A DNA stretch of 64,000 nt from Marivivens donghaensis (GTDB lineage: Bacteria; Pseudomonadota; Alphaproteobacteria; Rhodobacterales; Rhodobacteraceae), in assembly GCF_011806565.1 (NCBI RefSeq), contig NZ_JAATOP010000001.1:186001-250000 (forward strand), in the 5' to 3' direction. This document shows positions 8,089 to 16,046 of this stretch, in pieces (the stretch's first letter is position 1; every line of letters starts with the position of its first letter). The notes beneath the pieces are model-generated. The model was not told the DNA's origin. It searched no databases and worked only from the letters and a program-made list of their open reading frames with translations. The translations under genes were made by a program, and so were the position numbers.

Positions 8089-8547
8089 ATGTATAAAGAA
8101 TTCAAAGCGTTCATTGCCAAGGGCAATGTTATGGACCTTGCCGTCGGTATCATCGTCGGTTCGGCTTTCACCGCGATCGTCAACTCGATCGTCAAGGATC
8201 TGATCAACCCGATCATCGGCGTGATCACCAGCGGCCTTGATTTTACCAACACCTATTGGGTTCTCAGCGGCGATGTTCCGGCAGACGCAAGCCTTCAGGA
8301 AGCGCGCGATGCGGGGGCAGCGATTTTCGCTTACGGCTCGTTCATCATGGCCGTCGTGAACTTCTTCATCATCGCGTTCGTCGTGTTCCTGCTGGTCCGC
8401 TTCGTGAACCGCGTCCGTGACGAGATGACCGAGAAAGAAGAGACCCCGATCCCCGAGGCGCCGAAGGCTCCGACCGAGTTGGAGATCCTCATGCAGATCC
8501 GCGACGAACTGCGCACTGACAAGGTTCCCGCCGGTCCGCAAGGCTAA
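8089..8547 (+). CDS. mscL: Large-conductance mechanosensitive channel
   Basis: 152 residues. TM1 (about 16-45) begins [27 protein letters not shown], the MscL pore-lining signature with small residues packed for gating. A periplasmic loop follows, then TM2 (about 80-106) and a charged C-terminal helix. It opens under hypo-osmotic membrane tension to release solutes. A purine-rich GAGGGAAG serves as ribosome binding site. A strong hairpin at 8554-8575 closes the gene, so it is monocistronic. Confidence 0.97.
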   Translation: MYKEFKAFIAKGNVMDLAVGIIVGSAFTAIVNSIVKDLINPIIGVITSGLDFTNTYWVLSGDVPADASLQEARDAGAAIFAYGSFIMAVVNFFIIAFVVFLLVRFVNRVRDEMTEKEETPIPEAPKAPTELEILMQIRDELRTDKVPAGPQG

Positions 8548-8553
8548 CAAAAA

Positions 8554-8580
8554 GGCCCGCCGAAATTGGCGGGCCGTTTC
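8554..8580. terminator. Bidirectional intrinsic terminator between mscL and ald
   Basis: GGCCCGCC (8554-8561) pairs perfectly with GGCGGGCC (8568-8575) around GAAATT. On the minus strand the stem is followed by TTTTTG, a good terminator for ald. On the plus strand GTTTCAATTT follows, weaker but usable for mscL. Confidence 0.85.
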
Positions 8581-8598
8581 AATTTCCGTGAGTGGAAA

Positions 8599-9711
8599 TT
8601 ACAGCAGCGAGGCCGGATCGACCGTCTCGATGCCGAGAGCTTCGCCGACAGCGGCGTAGGTCAGCTGGCCAGCGTGAACGTTGAGACCATTCAGCAGGTG
8701 TTTGTCGTCAGCGCAGGCTTTCTTCCAACCTTTGTTCGCCAGCGCGATCATGAACGGCATGGTCGCATTGCCAAGAGCGATGGTCGACGTGCGCGCGACA
8801 GCGCCCGGCATGTTGGCCACGCAGTAGTGCATCACGCCGTCGACTTCGTAGATCGGGTCTTGGTGGGTGGTGGCCTTCGAGGTCTCAAAGCAGCCGCCTT
8901 GGTCGATGGCAACGTCAACGAGGACAGCGCCGGGTTTCAGCTCTTTCAGCTGGTCGCGCTTGATCAGCTTCGGCGCGGCAGCACCCGGAACAAGCACAGC
9001 ACCGATGATCAGGTCGGCCTCGCGGGCCAGTTCGATGGTGTTGGCAGCGGACGCATAGGAGGTCTTGAAGGTGCCGCCAAACACGTCGTCGAGGTAACGC
9101 AGGCGCGGCAGCGAGCGGTCGAGCACGGTCACATCAGCGCCCATGCCAGCAGCGATTTTCGCGGCGTGAGTGCCGACGACACCGCCGCCGATGACCAGAA
9201 CCTTGCCCGGACCAACGCCCGGAACGCCGCCGAGCAGAACGCCGCGGCCGCCGTTGGCCTTTTGCAGGGTGTAGGCACCGACCTGCGGAGCGAGACGGCC
9301 AGCGACTTCGGACATCGGAGCAAGCAGCGGGAGGCCGCCGCGGTCGTCGGTGACGGTCTCGTAGGCGATGCAGGTCGCGCCGGAGGCCAGCAGGTCCTTG
9401 GTCTGCTCCGGATCCGGAGCAAGGTGGAGGTAGGTGAACAGCAGTTGGCCTTCGCGGAGCATCTTGCGCTCGACAGCCTGCGGTTCCTTGACCTTCACGA
9501 TCATGTCGGCAGCGGCAAAGACGTCCTCGGCCTTGGCTGCAATGCTTGCGCCTGCTGCGGTGTAGTCTTCGTCAGTAAAGCCCGCGCCGATACCTGCGTT
9601 GGTCTCAATCGTGACGGTGTGACCGTGGGCAACAGCCTCCTGAACGGCGCTGGGCGTCATGCCGACGCGGAATTCTTGCGGTTTGATTTCTTTGGGGCAG
9701 CCGATGTGCAT
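8599..9711 (-). CDS. ald: Alanine dehydrogenase
   Basis: NAD-dependent oxidative deamination of L-alanine to pyruvate and ammonium. The frame can be extended upstream, but the ATG at 9711 has an AGGAGG at 9719-9724, 7 nt away, and gives MHIGCPKEIK, the standard Ald N-terminus, and 370 residues, the family length. Catalytic Lys75 (in KVKEPQ) and His96 (in TYLHLA) are present, as is the NAD-binding GGGVVG at 175-180. Divergent from an Lrp-type regulator, the usual arrangement for alanine-responsive control of ald. Two palindromes lie between them at 9791-9810. Confidence 0.96.
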   Translation of the reverse strand: MHIGCPKEIKPQEFRVGMTPSAVQEAVAHGHTVTIETNAGIGAGFTDEDYTAAGASIAAKAEDVFAAADMIVKVKEPQAVERKMLREGQLLFTYLHLAPDPEQTKDLLASGATCIAYETVTDDRGGLPLLAPMSEVAGRLAPQVGAYTLQKANGGRGVLLGGVPGVGPGKVLVIGGGVVGTHAAKIAAGMGADVTVLDRSLPRLRYLDDVFGGTFKTSYASAANTIELAREADLIIGAVLVPGAAAPKLIKRDQLKELKPGAVLVDVAIDQGGCFETSKATTHQDPIYEVDGVMHYCVANMPGAVARTSTIALGNATMPFMIALANKGWKKACADDKHLLNGLNVHAGQLTYAAVGEALGIETVDPASLL

Positions 9712-9790
9712 GGTGCATCCTCCTGTTCGCTTAGACGTAGGATGACGCACCTTTCGTGCAATTGCTTCGGAAAGATCGGTTGCGAAAAGG

Positions 9791-9810
9791 CGAATATTCG
9801 AAGAATATTC
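9791..9810. promoter_or_regulatory. Paired palindromes, candidate operator for the Lrp-type regulator
   Basis: The core GAATATTC occurs twice, at 9792-9799 and 9803-9810; the first is extended to the 10-bp palindrome CGAATATTCG. The centres are 11 bp apart, about one helical turn, so two dimers could bind the same DNA face. AT-rich palindromic cores suit Lrp/AsnC proteins. Placed in the divergent ald/regulator gap, it could control both genes. Confidence 0.6.
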
Positions 9811-9838
9811 GATACACTGATTGAAATGGCGAAGAAAC

Positions 9839-10306
9839 GTGACTGATTTCGGAATCGATCCGACGGATCAACGCATCCTGACCATCCTGCAAAAAGAGGG
9901 TCGGCTGAGTAATGCCGATCTGGCCGAACGGGTGAACCTGTCGGCCTCTGCCTGTCACCGCAGGGTCCAGCATCTGGAGCGGGGTGGGTACATCACGGGC
10001 TACGTTGCGCTGGTGAACCCGCGCAAAGTCGGGCGTAAAACGACCGTGTACGTCGAGATCACGCTCAACGGGCAGGCGGATGAGACGCTGGATGCGTTCG
10101 AGAAGGCCGTTGCCCGCGTGCCGGATGTGCTGGAGTGTCACCTGATGGCGGGCACTGCGGACTATCTGCTTAAGGTGGTGGCCGAAGACGCTGAGGACTT
10201 CGCGCGTATCCACCGCCGCCATCTGGCGAAGCTGCCGGGTGTGCAGACGCTGCAATCGTCGTTTTCACTCAAGACCGTAAGGCAGACGACAGCATTGCCG
10301 ATCTAG
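9839..10306 (+). CDS. Lrp/AsnC-family transcriptional regulator, probable ald activator
   Basis: 155 residues from the GTG at 9839. A TTG six codons earlier is also open, but the GTG start gives the usual short N-terminus before DPTDQRILTIL. The N-terminal winged helix-turn-helix includes NADLAERVNLSASACHRRVQHLE. The C-terminal RAM effector domain runs from about 65 to 145, with ECHLMAGTADYLLKV as the ligand-binding core. Divergent location next to ald points to an AldR-type alanine-responsive regulator. Two downstream hairpins (10327-10341 and 10385-10408) can end its transcript. Confidence 0.9.
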   Translation: MTDFGIDPTDQRILTILQKEGRLSNADLAERVNLSASACHRRVQHLERGGYITGYVALVNPRKVGRKTTVYVEITLNGQADETLDAFEKAVARVPDVLECHLMAGTADYLLKVVAEDAEDFARIHRRHLAKLPGVQTLQSSFSLKTVRQTTALPI

Positions 10307-10326
10307 GGGCCGCGCTGCGCGCGGGC

Positions 10327-10372
10327 GGGGGCGCAGCCCCCGAACCCCCGAGGTATTTTCGTCAGAATGAAG
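10327..10372 (+). repeat. GC-rich hairpin followed by a CCCCCGAGGTATTTT segment, likely dispersed 3'-end element
   Basis: GGGGGC-GCA-GCCCCC (10327-10341) forms a perfect stem, followed by GAACCCCCGAGGTATTTTCG and TCAGAATGAAG. From memory, segments of this type (hairpin, C-run, GAGGTATTTTT, then a purine-rich end) recur behind genes in Rhodobacterales genomes. Only one copy is seen here, so the repeat nature is not shown by this window. It could terminate the Lrp-type gene. Confidence 0.45.
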
Positions 10373-10381
10373 AGCACAAAG

Positions 10382-10414
10382 AAAAACCCCCGACCGAGGC
10401 CGGGGGTTAATTTT
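10382..10414. terminator. Bidirectional terminator between the Lrp-type regulator and rpsU
   Basis: AACCCCCG (10385-10392) pairs with CGGGGGTT (10401-10408). On the minus strand the stem is followed by a T-run (complement of AAAAA at 10382-10386), which serves rpsU. On the plus strand AATTTT follows. Confidence 0.85.
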
Positions 10415-10432
10415 AGCGACAAAGGGGTGCTC

Positions 10433-10639
10433 TTAGAGCAGACCTTCGCGCTGCAGCTTTTTGCGAGCCAGCTTGCGCTGACGGCGGATCGCCTCGGCCT
10501 TTTCACGGGCCTTCTGGACGGAGGGCTTCTCGAAATGCTGCTTGAGCTTCATTTCGCGGAAGACGCCTTCACGCTGCAGTTTTTTCTTGAGCGCACGGAG
10601 CGCCTGTTCAACGTTGTTATCGCGAACGCTTACCTGCAT
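10433..10639 (-). CDS. rpsU: 30S ribosomal protein S21
   Basis: 68 residues, highly basic, beginning [25 protein letters not shown] with the S21 signature and ending in a Lys/Arg-rich helix. It sits on the small subunit platform near the anti-Shine-Dalgarno and is needed for initiation. Short leader with AGGAAGGTGGTGA ahead of the ATG. Monocistronic, closed by the hairpin at 10385-10408. Confidence 0.97.
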   Translation of the reverse strand: MQVSVRDNNVEQALRALKKKLQREGVFREMKLKQHFEKPSVQKAREKAEAIRRQRKLARKKLQREGLL

Positions 10640-10750
10640 GTGGTATTCACCACCTTCCTAAGTTGGATTTGCAAAAAAGTTTGCAGGGTGGGCGGCGTAT
10701 AGCAATTACGTCCTATGTTGTCTAGTGTGCTGCCCCGAAGGAGAGACCCT

Positions 10751-11443
10751 ATGCCTATTACGCCCCTTTCGCCTGCCGTGGAACGCTTGCTTGATGCCAT
10801 CGAGCCCAATGTCGTTTTCGACGGATGGACCGATACTGCATTTGAACATGCCGCAAATGCCGCCGGGATGACGAAGGCCGAGGCGCTGGCCGTTTGCCCG
10901 CGCGGCGCTGTCGATCTGGCCGTTGCCTATCATAATAAGGGCGATGCGGCGATGGTTGCGCGGATGCAGAGTGGCGAGATGGAGGGGATGCGCTACAGTG
11001 AGAAGGTTGCGGCGGCGATCCGTTTCCGTCTTGAGGCCGCTGATCGCGAGTTGGTGCGACGCGGGACGACGCTCTTTGCGCTGCCGCATCTGGCGCCGGT
11101 CGGGGCAGGGCTGATCTGGGGCACTGCCGATCTGATCTGGGAGACGCTGGGCGATACATCGGACGATTACAACTGGTACTCCAAGCGGACGATTCTCTCG
11201 GGCGTTTACAGTTCCGTCGTGCTCTATTGGTTGGGTGACGAAACGGGCGGCGAGGCGACGAATGCCTTTATCGATCGCCGCATTGCCGACGTCATGTCGT
11301 TCGAAAAGTTCAAAGGCACGGTGAAGAAAACTCCGGTTCTTGGCGCGTTTGCCGGTGGGTTGGAGAAAATGCTTTCGGGCATCAAGGCACCTGTTCGCGG
11401 ACGGCAGGATGACCTGCCCGGACGCTGGACGTTGAACGAATAA
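10751..11443 (+). CDS. COQ9 family protein (ubiquinone biosynthesis accessory factor)
   Basis: 230 residues from the ATG at 10751, preceded by AAGGAGAGA; an in-frame upstream start lacks such a site. The C-terminal half (WGTADLIWETLGDTSDDYNWYSKRTILSGVYSSVVLYWLGD) is the diagnostic COQ9 segment. The N-terminal part is TetR-like helical. COQ9 binds quinone intermediates and presents them to the COQ7-type hydroxylase, a pattern shared by mitochondria and alphaproteobacteria. The downstream quinone oxidoreductase gene starts 11 bp later, so both may be co-transcribed. Confidence 0.93.
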   Translation: MPITPLSPAVERLLDAIEPNVVFDGWTDTAFEHAANAAGMTKAEALAVCPRGAVDLAVAYHNKGDAAMVARMQSGEMEGMRYSEKVAAAIRFRLEAADRELVRRGTTLFALPHLAPVGAGLIWGTADLIWETLGDTSDDYNWYSKRTILSGVYSSVVLYWLGDETGGEATNAFIDRRIADVMSFEKFKGTVKKTPVLGAFAGGLEKMLSGIKAPVRGRQDDLPGRWTLNE

Positions 11444-11453
11444 GGAGCATCAG

Positions 11454-12428
11454 GTGCGCGCTATCGAAATTACCAAGGCCGGCGGACCCGAGGTCCTGAA
11501 AGTCTGCGAACGTCCGATGCCGGAAGCCGGTGCGGGGCAGGTCGTCATCAAGGTTGCCTATGCGGGCGTGAACCGTCCCGACGCATTGCAGCGTGCCGGC
11601 CTCTATGCGCCGCCGCCCGAAGCGAGTGATCTGCCGGGGCTGGAAGCGTCCGGCGAGGTTGTGGCGGTCGGTCCGGGTGTGAGCCTTTCCGTTGGCGACA
11701 AGGTTTGCGCGCTGCTGCCGGGCGGTGGTTATGCTGAATATGTTGCGACGTCGGCGTCGCACTGTCTGCCGATCCCTGATGGCATGAGTATGCGCGATGC
11801 GGCCTGTCTGCCGGAAACGTACTTTACCGTGTGGTCCAACGTCTTCATGCGCGGCGGGCTGAAAGGCGGGGAGCGATTCCTTGTGCATGGTGGTTCGTCC
11901 GGTATCGGCACAACCGCGATCCAGCTGGCGAAGGCATTCGGCGCACGTGTGTTCGCTACCGCTGGGTCGGCGGACAAGTGCAACGCTTGCGAAGAGCTTG
12001 GTGCCGAGAAGTGCTTCAACTACCGCGAAGAGGATTTCGTCGAGGGCATGAAAGCCGAAGGCGGCGCGAACCTCATCCTCGACATGGTTGGCGGCGAGTA
12101 CATCAACCGCAATATCAAGTCGCTCGCGATGGAAGGACGTCTCGTCCAGATCGCATTCCTGAAAGGGCCTAAGGCGGATGTAAACTGGGCGCAGCTCATG
12201 ATGCGCCGTCTGACGTTTACGGGTTCGACCCTGCGCCCACAGTCTGATGCCGCCAAGGCCGCGATTGCGGACCAGTTGCGCGAACATGTCTGGCCGCTGC
12301 TTGGTGCGGGGCGGATCAAGCCGATCGTCTACAAGGAATTCAGCCTTGATGAGGCAGCGGACGCCCATGCGCTGATAGAAAGCAGCGCACACATCGGCAA
12401 GCTCGTCATGCGCGTTGCCGGAGAGTAA
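11454..12428 (+). CDS. NAD(P)H-dependent quinone oxidoreductase (zinc-free MDR family)
   Basis: 324 residues; GTG start 11 bp after COQ9, with AAGGAG upstream. A GroES-like N-terminal domain (PDALQRAGLY, GLEASGEVVAVG) is followed by a Rossmann domain with GGSSGIGTTAIQLAKAFGARV at about 145-165. The zinc-binding Cys/His set of alcohol dehydrogenases is absent, placing it with zeta-crystallin/PIG3 quinone reductases. Such enzymes reduce quinones with NADPH. The link to ubiquinone via COQ9 is positional only. Confidence 0.92.
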   Translation: MRAIEITKAGGPEVLKVCERPMPEAGAGQVVIKVAYAGVNRPDALQRAGLYAPPPEASDLPGLEASGEVVAVGPGVSLSVGDKVCALLPGGGYAEYVATSASHCLPIPDGMSMRDAACLPETYFTVWSNVFMRGGLKGGERFLVHGGSSGIGTTAIQLAKAFGARVFATAGSADKCNACEELGAEKCFNYREEDFVEGMKAEGGANLILDMVGGEYINRNIKSLAMEGRLVQIAFLKGPKADVNWAQLMMRRLTFTGSTLRPQSDAAKAAIADQLREHVWPLLGAGRIKPIVYKEFSLDEAADAHALIESSAHIGKLVMRVAGE

Positions 12429-12490
12429 CCACACGTCGATGTGAAACGATGCGGCTTGGACCCCGTCGCAAAGCGGGGCAAAGTCGCGCC

Positions 12491-12799
12491 ATGTTTCGGA
12501 TAACTCTTGTACTGCTGGTAATCTTTGCCTTGCTGCCACTGAGAATGGCCGCGAGGACAGAGGCGCTTGTCTCTGTGCCGACGGAAGCGGCGATCACGCA
12601 GACGGCAGGACTGACGCTTCAGCAGCGATGCCATGGGGTCTCCTTGCCCGGTCATCGCTGTGCTGTGGACCTGTGGATGGCAGAGGACATGGCCTCGCCC
12701 GATCCGCATTTGCCCACCATCGCCGCGCCACGTGATGCCATCTGGCTGTCCGCGCTGCATCAGCTCGAAATTCCGGTGCCGCCGCCTCGATTTGTCTGA
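12491..12799 (+). CDS. Small secreted or membrane-anchored hypothetical protein
   Basis: 102 residues from the ATG at 12491. The N-terminus MFRITLVLLVIFALLPLRMAA is a hydrophobic signal or anchor sequence. The mature part has two Cys (CHGVSLPGHRC) and a Pro-rich end. No family recognised. Start uncertain: no strong Shine-Dalgarno, and an in-frame ATG exists at 12449. It lies between the quinone oxidoreductase and an L,D-transpeptidase, same strand, 36 bp before the latter, so it may be envelope-related. Confidence 0.55.
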   Translation: MFRITLVLLVIFALLPLRMAARTEALVSVPTEAAITQTAGLTLQQRCHGVSLPGHRCAVDLWMAEDMASPDPHLPTIAAPRDAIWLSALHQLEIPVPPPRFV

Positions 12800-12835
12800 C
12801 GCCTGAAAACCGTTAGCAAAATCACGAGGGATATC

Positions 12836-13534
12836 ATGTTCAATCGAAGAAGTTTTCTCGCTTCGGCGGGAATGGCAGCGCTGTCTGCCTGCGCCCGTCC
12901 TGCGCCCGAACCGGAGCCTGTCGCTCCGCCCGCACCTCCGCCGCCACCGCCAATGCCTGCGCGATATGGTGCGCTTTATGACGAGCCGTTTCCTGTGCCC
13001 GCCGTCCCGCGCGGGGTGGTGTCACGGGAATACTGGCGCCAGGAAATTGCCAACCCGTTTACCGACATGGACGAGGGCGGCATCGTCGTCGATCCCGATG
13101 CGGCGTTCCTCTATCTGGTCGAGCCGAACGGCCGCGCGCTCCGATATGGTGTCAGCGTCGGGGCCGCCGGGTTTGAATGGAAGGGCGATGCGATCATCCA
13201 GTACCAGCGGGATTGGCCCGTCTGGAAGGCGCCCGACAGCATGGTCGAGCGCTGGCCGCAGTTCGAGCCGTACTCCGTCGCTAATGGCGGGATGCCGGGC
13301 GGTCCGGGCAATCCGCTCGGCGCGCGGGCGCTCTATCTGTTCCAGAACGGCGAAGACACGCTCTACCGCATTCACGGGGCGTGCGAGCCGGAAACGGTGG
13401 GAAAGGCTGTGTCGTCGGGCTGTATCCGCATGATCGATCAGGACGTGATCGATCTAGCCACGCGTGTCCGTCACCATGCACCCGTTCGCGTGTTGAAATC
13501 GGTGAAGCCCGAGGGCCTCACCGGCATCTACTAG
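12836..13534 (+). CDS. L,D-transpeptidase (YkuD domain) lipoprotein
   Basis: 232 residues. The N-terminus carries an Arg pair (NRRSF, residues 3-7) and a hydrophobic stretch ending in the lipobox LSAC (Cys19), so it is probably a Tat- or Sec-exported lipoprotein. A Pro-rich linker (about 21-42) precedes the YkuD domain, with the catalytic motif H180-G and SSGCIRM (193-199, Cys196). The enzymes make 3-3 crosslinks in peptidoglycan or attach proteins to it. The last 4 nt overlap the convergent RNase T2 gene. Confidence 0.93.
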   Translation: MFNRRSFLASAGMAALSACARPAPEPEPVAPPAPPPPPPMPARYGALYDEPFPVPAVPRGVVSREYWRQEIANPFTDMDEGGIVVDPDAAFLYLVEPNGRALRYGVSVGAAGFEWKGDAIIQYQRDWPVWKAPDSMVERWPQFEPYSVANGGMPGGPGNPLGARALYLFQNGEDTLYRIHGACEPETVGKAVSSGCIRMIDQDVIDLATRVRHHAPVRVLKSVKPEGLTGIY

Positions 13535-14172
13535 CGGACCGGATCGAAGAGAGCGTCATCCAGCGTGCAGTCGCGGACCACATCCGCGCTGCACGTCCTG
13601 AATTCCAGGTCGCGGGTCAGGCAGATCCGCGCCTCTTGGATATAGCCCGACCGGCAGGTGATCGTGATGCCGTCGGGCTCCATCGCCGGATTGTTCTGAA
13701 CGAAGGCTTCTTCGATCAGTGAAGCGGGGAGCGAGACCTGTTCTTGCAGCTTGGCAAAGGCGGTCGGGAATTTAATGCGCTCGTAAGCTTCGCGGGCGAG
13801 GCCATAGTAGTCCTCGGACGACAAACCCGAACAAACGCCGTGCTTGTTCCATTGGTAGAACGCCAGCCCGTCCGTGCCCATGATGTCCGCCATATCGCGG
13901 GTCTGTTGGCGGCTCGGGCGACCAAAATCAGTATCGCAATATTCGGGATATCCGCGCTCGTACTGCGGCCAGAGCCCGTGCATGATCCAGCCGAAATCCT
14001 CGTCTTCATCACATTGCGTTGAACCCCGCGCGTCCCCTTCGATGGTGCACCAGTTGGGCGACCAAGACAAAGACAGCACGTAATAGTCGAATTCTCCGGC
14101 AATATCCTGAGAGGCCGCAATCTGCGGAAACAGGCCGAGCGCCAATGCAGCAAGGGTCGATCGCATTTTCAT
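13531..14172 (-). CDS. Secreted ribonuclease T2 family protein
   Basis: 213 residues with a signal peptide (cleavage near AAS-QD, about residue 21). CAS I is visible as IMHGLWPQ (His65), and the second active-site block as YQWNKHGVC (Lys110, His111). Six or more Cys residues fit periplasmic disulfides. In the second block the positions usually filled by His-Glu ahead of Trp are Tyr-Gln (Y106, Q107), a departure from the textbook HEWxKHG. It would degrade RNA in the periplasm with cyclic phosphate intermediates if active. Confidence 0.9.
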   Translation of the reverse strand: MKMRSTLAALALGLFPQIAASQDIAGEFDYYVLSLSWSPNWCTIEGDARGSTQCDEDEDFGWIMHGLWPQYERGYPEYCDTDFGRPSRQQTRDMADIMGTDGLAFYQWNKHGVCSGLSSEDYYGLAREAYERIKFPTAFAKLQEQVSLPASLIEEAFVQNNPAMEPDGITITCRSGYIQEARICLTRDLEFRTCSADVVRDCTLDDALFDPVR

Positions 14173-14296
14173 CTTTTCTAATTGTGATGATATGACTATA
14201 TAGCGCCTGAGTTCCCCGACAATGTGAACTGGGCCGATCCGATCCGGCCCGCCCCCTCGCGGGGCAGCGGGGAAGATATGTATTCAGGAGACGACG

Positions 14297-15061
14297 ATGT
14301 CCGATAAACCGATCATGGCCAAAGCCACCGCTGTCTGGCTGATTGACAACACCACCATCGGCTTCAAGCAGATCGCCGATTTCGTTGGCATGCACGAGCT
14401 GGAAATTCAGGGCATTGCCGATGGCGAAGTCGCTCAGGGCGTGAAGGGCTTTGATCCGGTTGCCAACAACCAGCTGACCCAAGAAGAAATCGACAAGGCC
14501 GAAAAGAACCCGCTTCACAAGCTGAAGCTGAAGTTTAACCCGGCTGCCGTTGGCGAAGAAAAGCGCCGTGGCCCGCGCTACACCCCGCTGTCGAAGCGTC
14601 AGGACCGTCCGAATTCGATCCTCTGGCTGGTCAAGTTCCACCCCGAACTGCCCGATGGTGCGATTGCCAAGCTCGTCGGCACCACCAAGCCGACCATTCA
14701 GGCGATCCGCGAGCGTACCCACTGGAACATCGCCAACATGCAGCCGGTCGATCCGGTCGCTCTGGGCCTGTGTAAGCAGTCGGAGCTCGACCAGGCCGTT
14801 CAGAAGGCCAACGCCAACAAGGGCACCGCGATGTCGGACGATGAGCGCCGCAAGCTGGTGTCGACCGAGCAGAGCCTCGGCATGGATGCGGACGAGCCGA
14901 AAATGCCGTCGTCGATCGCTGGCCTCGAAACCTTCACCCTGTCGGACAGCGGCAGCAACGAAGAGCCGATGGACAACGACAAGATCGACGACGATTTCTC
15001 GGACGCCGACAGCTTCTTCAACCTGCCTTCGGGCGGTGATGACGACGAAGACGACAAATAA
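14297..15061 (+). CDS. trcR: DUF1013 protein, cell-cycle transcriptional regulator TrcR
   Basis: 254 residues. The conserved core begins MAKATAVWLIDNTTIGFKQIADF and continues through WLVKFHPELPDGAIAKLVGTTKPTIQAIRERTHWN, which looks helix-turn-helix-like. The C-terminal 50 residues are strongly acidic (DDDEDDK end). DUF1013 is confined to alphaproteobacteria and has been linked to RNA polymerase and cell-cycle transcription there. AGGAGACGACG precedes the ATG. A strong terminator at 15081-15107 closes the monocistronic unit. Confidence 0.9.
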   Translation: MSDKPIMAKATAVWLIDNTTIGFKQIADFVGMHELEIQGIADGEVAQGVKGFDPVANNQLTQEEIDKAEKNPLHKLKLKFNPAAVGEEKRRGPRYTPLSKRQDRPNSILWLVKFHPELPDGAIAKLVGTTKPTIQAIRERTHWNIANMQPVDPVALGLCKQSELDQAVQKANANKGTAMSDDERRKLVSTEQSLGMDADEPKMPSSIAGLETFTLSDSGSNEEPMDNDKIDDDFSDADSFFNLPSGGDDDEDDK

Positions 15062-15080
15062 GTCGCCGTCGGTCCAAATG

Positions 15081-15107
15081 AAAAGCCCCGCGATTGCGGG
15101 GCTTTTT
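15081..15107. terminator. Intrinsic terminator behind trcR, shared with recR
   Basis: AAAAGCCCCGC (15081-15091) pairs with GCGGGGCTTTT (15096-15106) around GATT and runs into TTTTTT on the plus strand. It ends at the recR stop, so on the minus strand it also serves the dnaX-recR cluster, with AAAA/TTTT on both flanks. Confidence 0.92.
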
Positions 15108-15700
15108 TACATTGTGCGTCTGGCTTTGAGAGCGGCTGTGATCGTGCCGTCGTCGAGGTAGTCGAGCTCTCCCCCGACAGGCACACCCTGCGCCAATGAC
15201 GTGACCTTCACATCACCAAGCTGGTCCGCGATGTAGTGAGCCGTGGTCTGGCCGTCGATGGTGGCTGACAGCGCGAGAATGACCTCATTGATATGCTCCG
15301 ACGAAATGCGGTCGATCAGCTTGGGGATGCGCAGTTCGTCCGGCCCCACGGCATCCAGCGCCGACAGCGTCCCGCCCAGCACATGATAGCGACCGCGAAA
15401 CACCGCAGCGCGTTCCATTGCCCAAAGGTCGGCGACATCCTCGACCACGCAAAGCTCGCCGTTTTCGCGGCGAGTGTCCTCGCAGATCGGACAAATGTCG
15501 GCGGTGCCGATATTGCCGCAGTTCAGGCACTCGCGAGCCGTCTGCGCGACGGTTGTCATCGCTTCGGCAAGCGGCGAGAGGTGCGTTTTACGTTTCTTGA
15601 CCAGATGCAGCACCGCACGACGGGCCGACCGCGGGCCAAGGCCCGGCAGCTTCGACAGAAGCTCGATCAGCGTTTCGATGTCAGCGGTGCCTTGAGCCAT
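15107..15700 (-). CDS. recR: Recombination mediator protein RecR
   Basis: 197 residues: helix-hairpin-helix at about 10-35 ([14 protein letters not shown]), a C4 zinc finger at 57-72 ([16 protein letters not shown]), and a Toprim domain from about 80 with [14 protein letters not shown]. RecR with RecF/RecO loads RecA onto gapped single-stranded DNA. It follows ybaB by one base and is the last gene of the dnaX-ybaB-recR cluster, an order widely conserved in bacteria. Confidence 0.97.
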   Translation of the reverse strand: MAQGTADIETLIELLSKLPGLGPRSARRAVLHLVKKRKTHLSPLAEAMTTVAQTARECLNCGNIGTADICPICEDTRRENGELCVVEDVADLWAMERAAVFRGRYHVLGGTLSALDAVGPDELRIPKLIDRISSEHINEVILALSATIDGQTTAHYIADQLGDVKVTSLAQGVPVGGELDYLDDGTITAALKARRTM

Positions 15701-15701
15701 C

Positions 15702-16046
15702 TTAGAACGGCATCTCGAAGCCCGGCGGCAGGCCCAGACCTTCGGTCAGCTTGGACATCTCTGCCTTGGCTTTTTCCGAAGCGCGGCCCTGCGCGTCCTT
15801 GATCGCGGCGAGGATCAGGTCTTCGACCATTTCCTTTTCGTCGGTGTTGAAGATCGACGGATCGATATCGAGTGCCTTCAGCTCGCCCTTGCAGGTCGCG
15901 GTGGCTTTGACGAGGCCAGCGCCGGCTTCACCGGTCACGGTCATCGTTTCCAGCTCTTCCTGAAGCTGGGCCATTTTCGACTGCATTTCCTGTGCGGTCT
16001 TCATCATCTTGGCCATGTCGCCAAGACCGCCCATTCCTTTGAACAT
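15702..16046 (-). CDS. ybaB: YbaB/EbfC family nucleoid-associated protein
   Basis: 114 residues from the ATG at 16046 ([22 protein letters not shown]); the longer open frame upstream is the out-of-phase neighbour and is not coding. Helix-strand core ending LPPGFEMPF. Homodimeric DNA-binding protein, commonly between dnaX and recR. Its ATG overlaps the TGA of the upstream 137-residue membrane protein by one base (TGATG), so translation is coupled. Confidence 0.95.
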   Translation of the reverse strand: MFKGMGGLGDMAKMMKTAQEMQSKMAQLQEELETMTVTGEAGAGLVKATATCKGELKALDIDPSIFNTDEKEMVEDLILAAIKDAQGRASEKAKAEMSKLTEGLGLPPGFEMPF

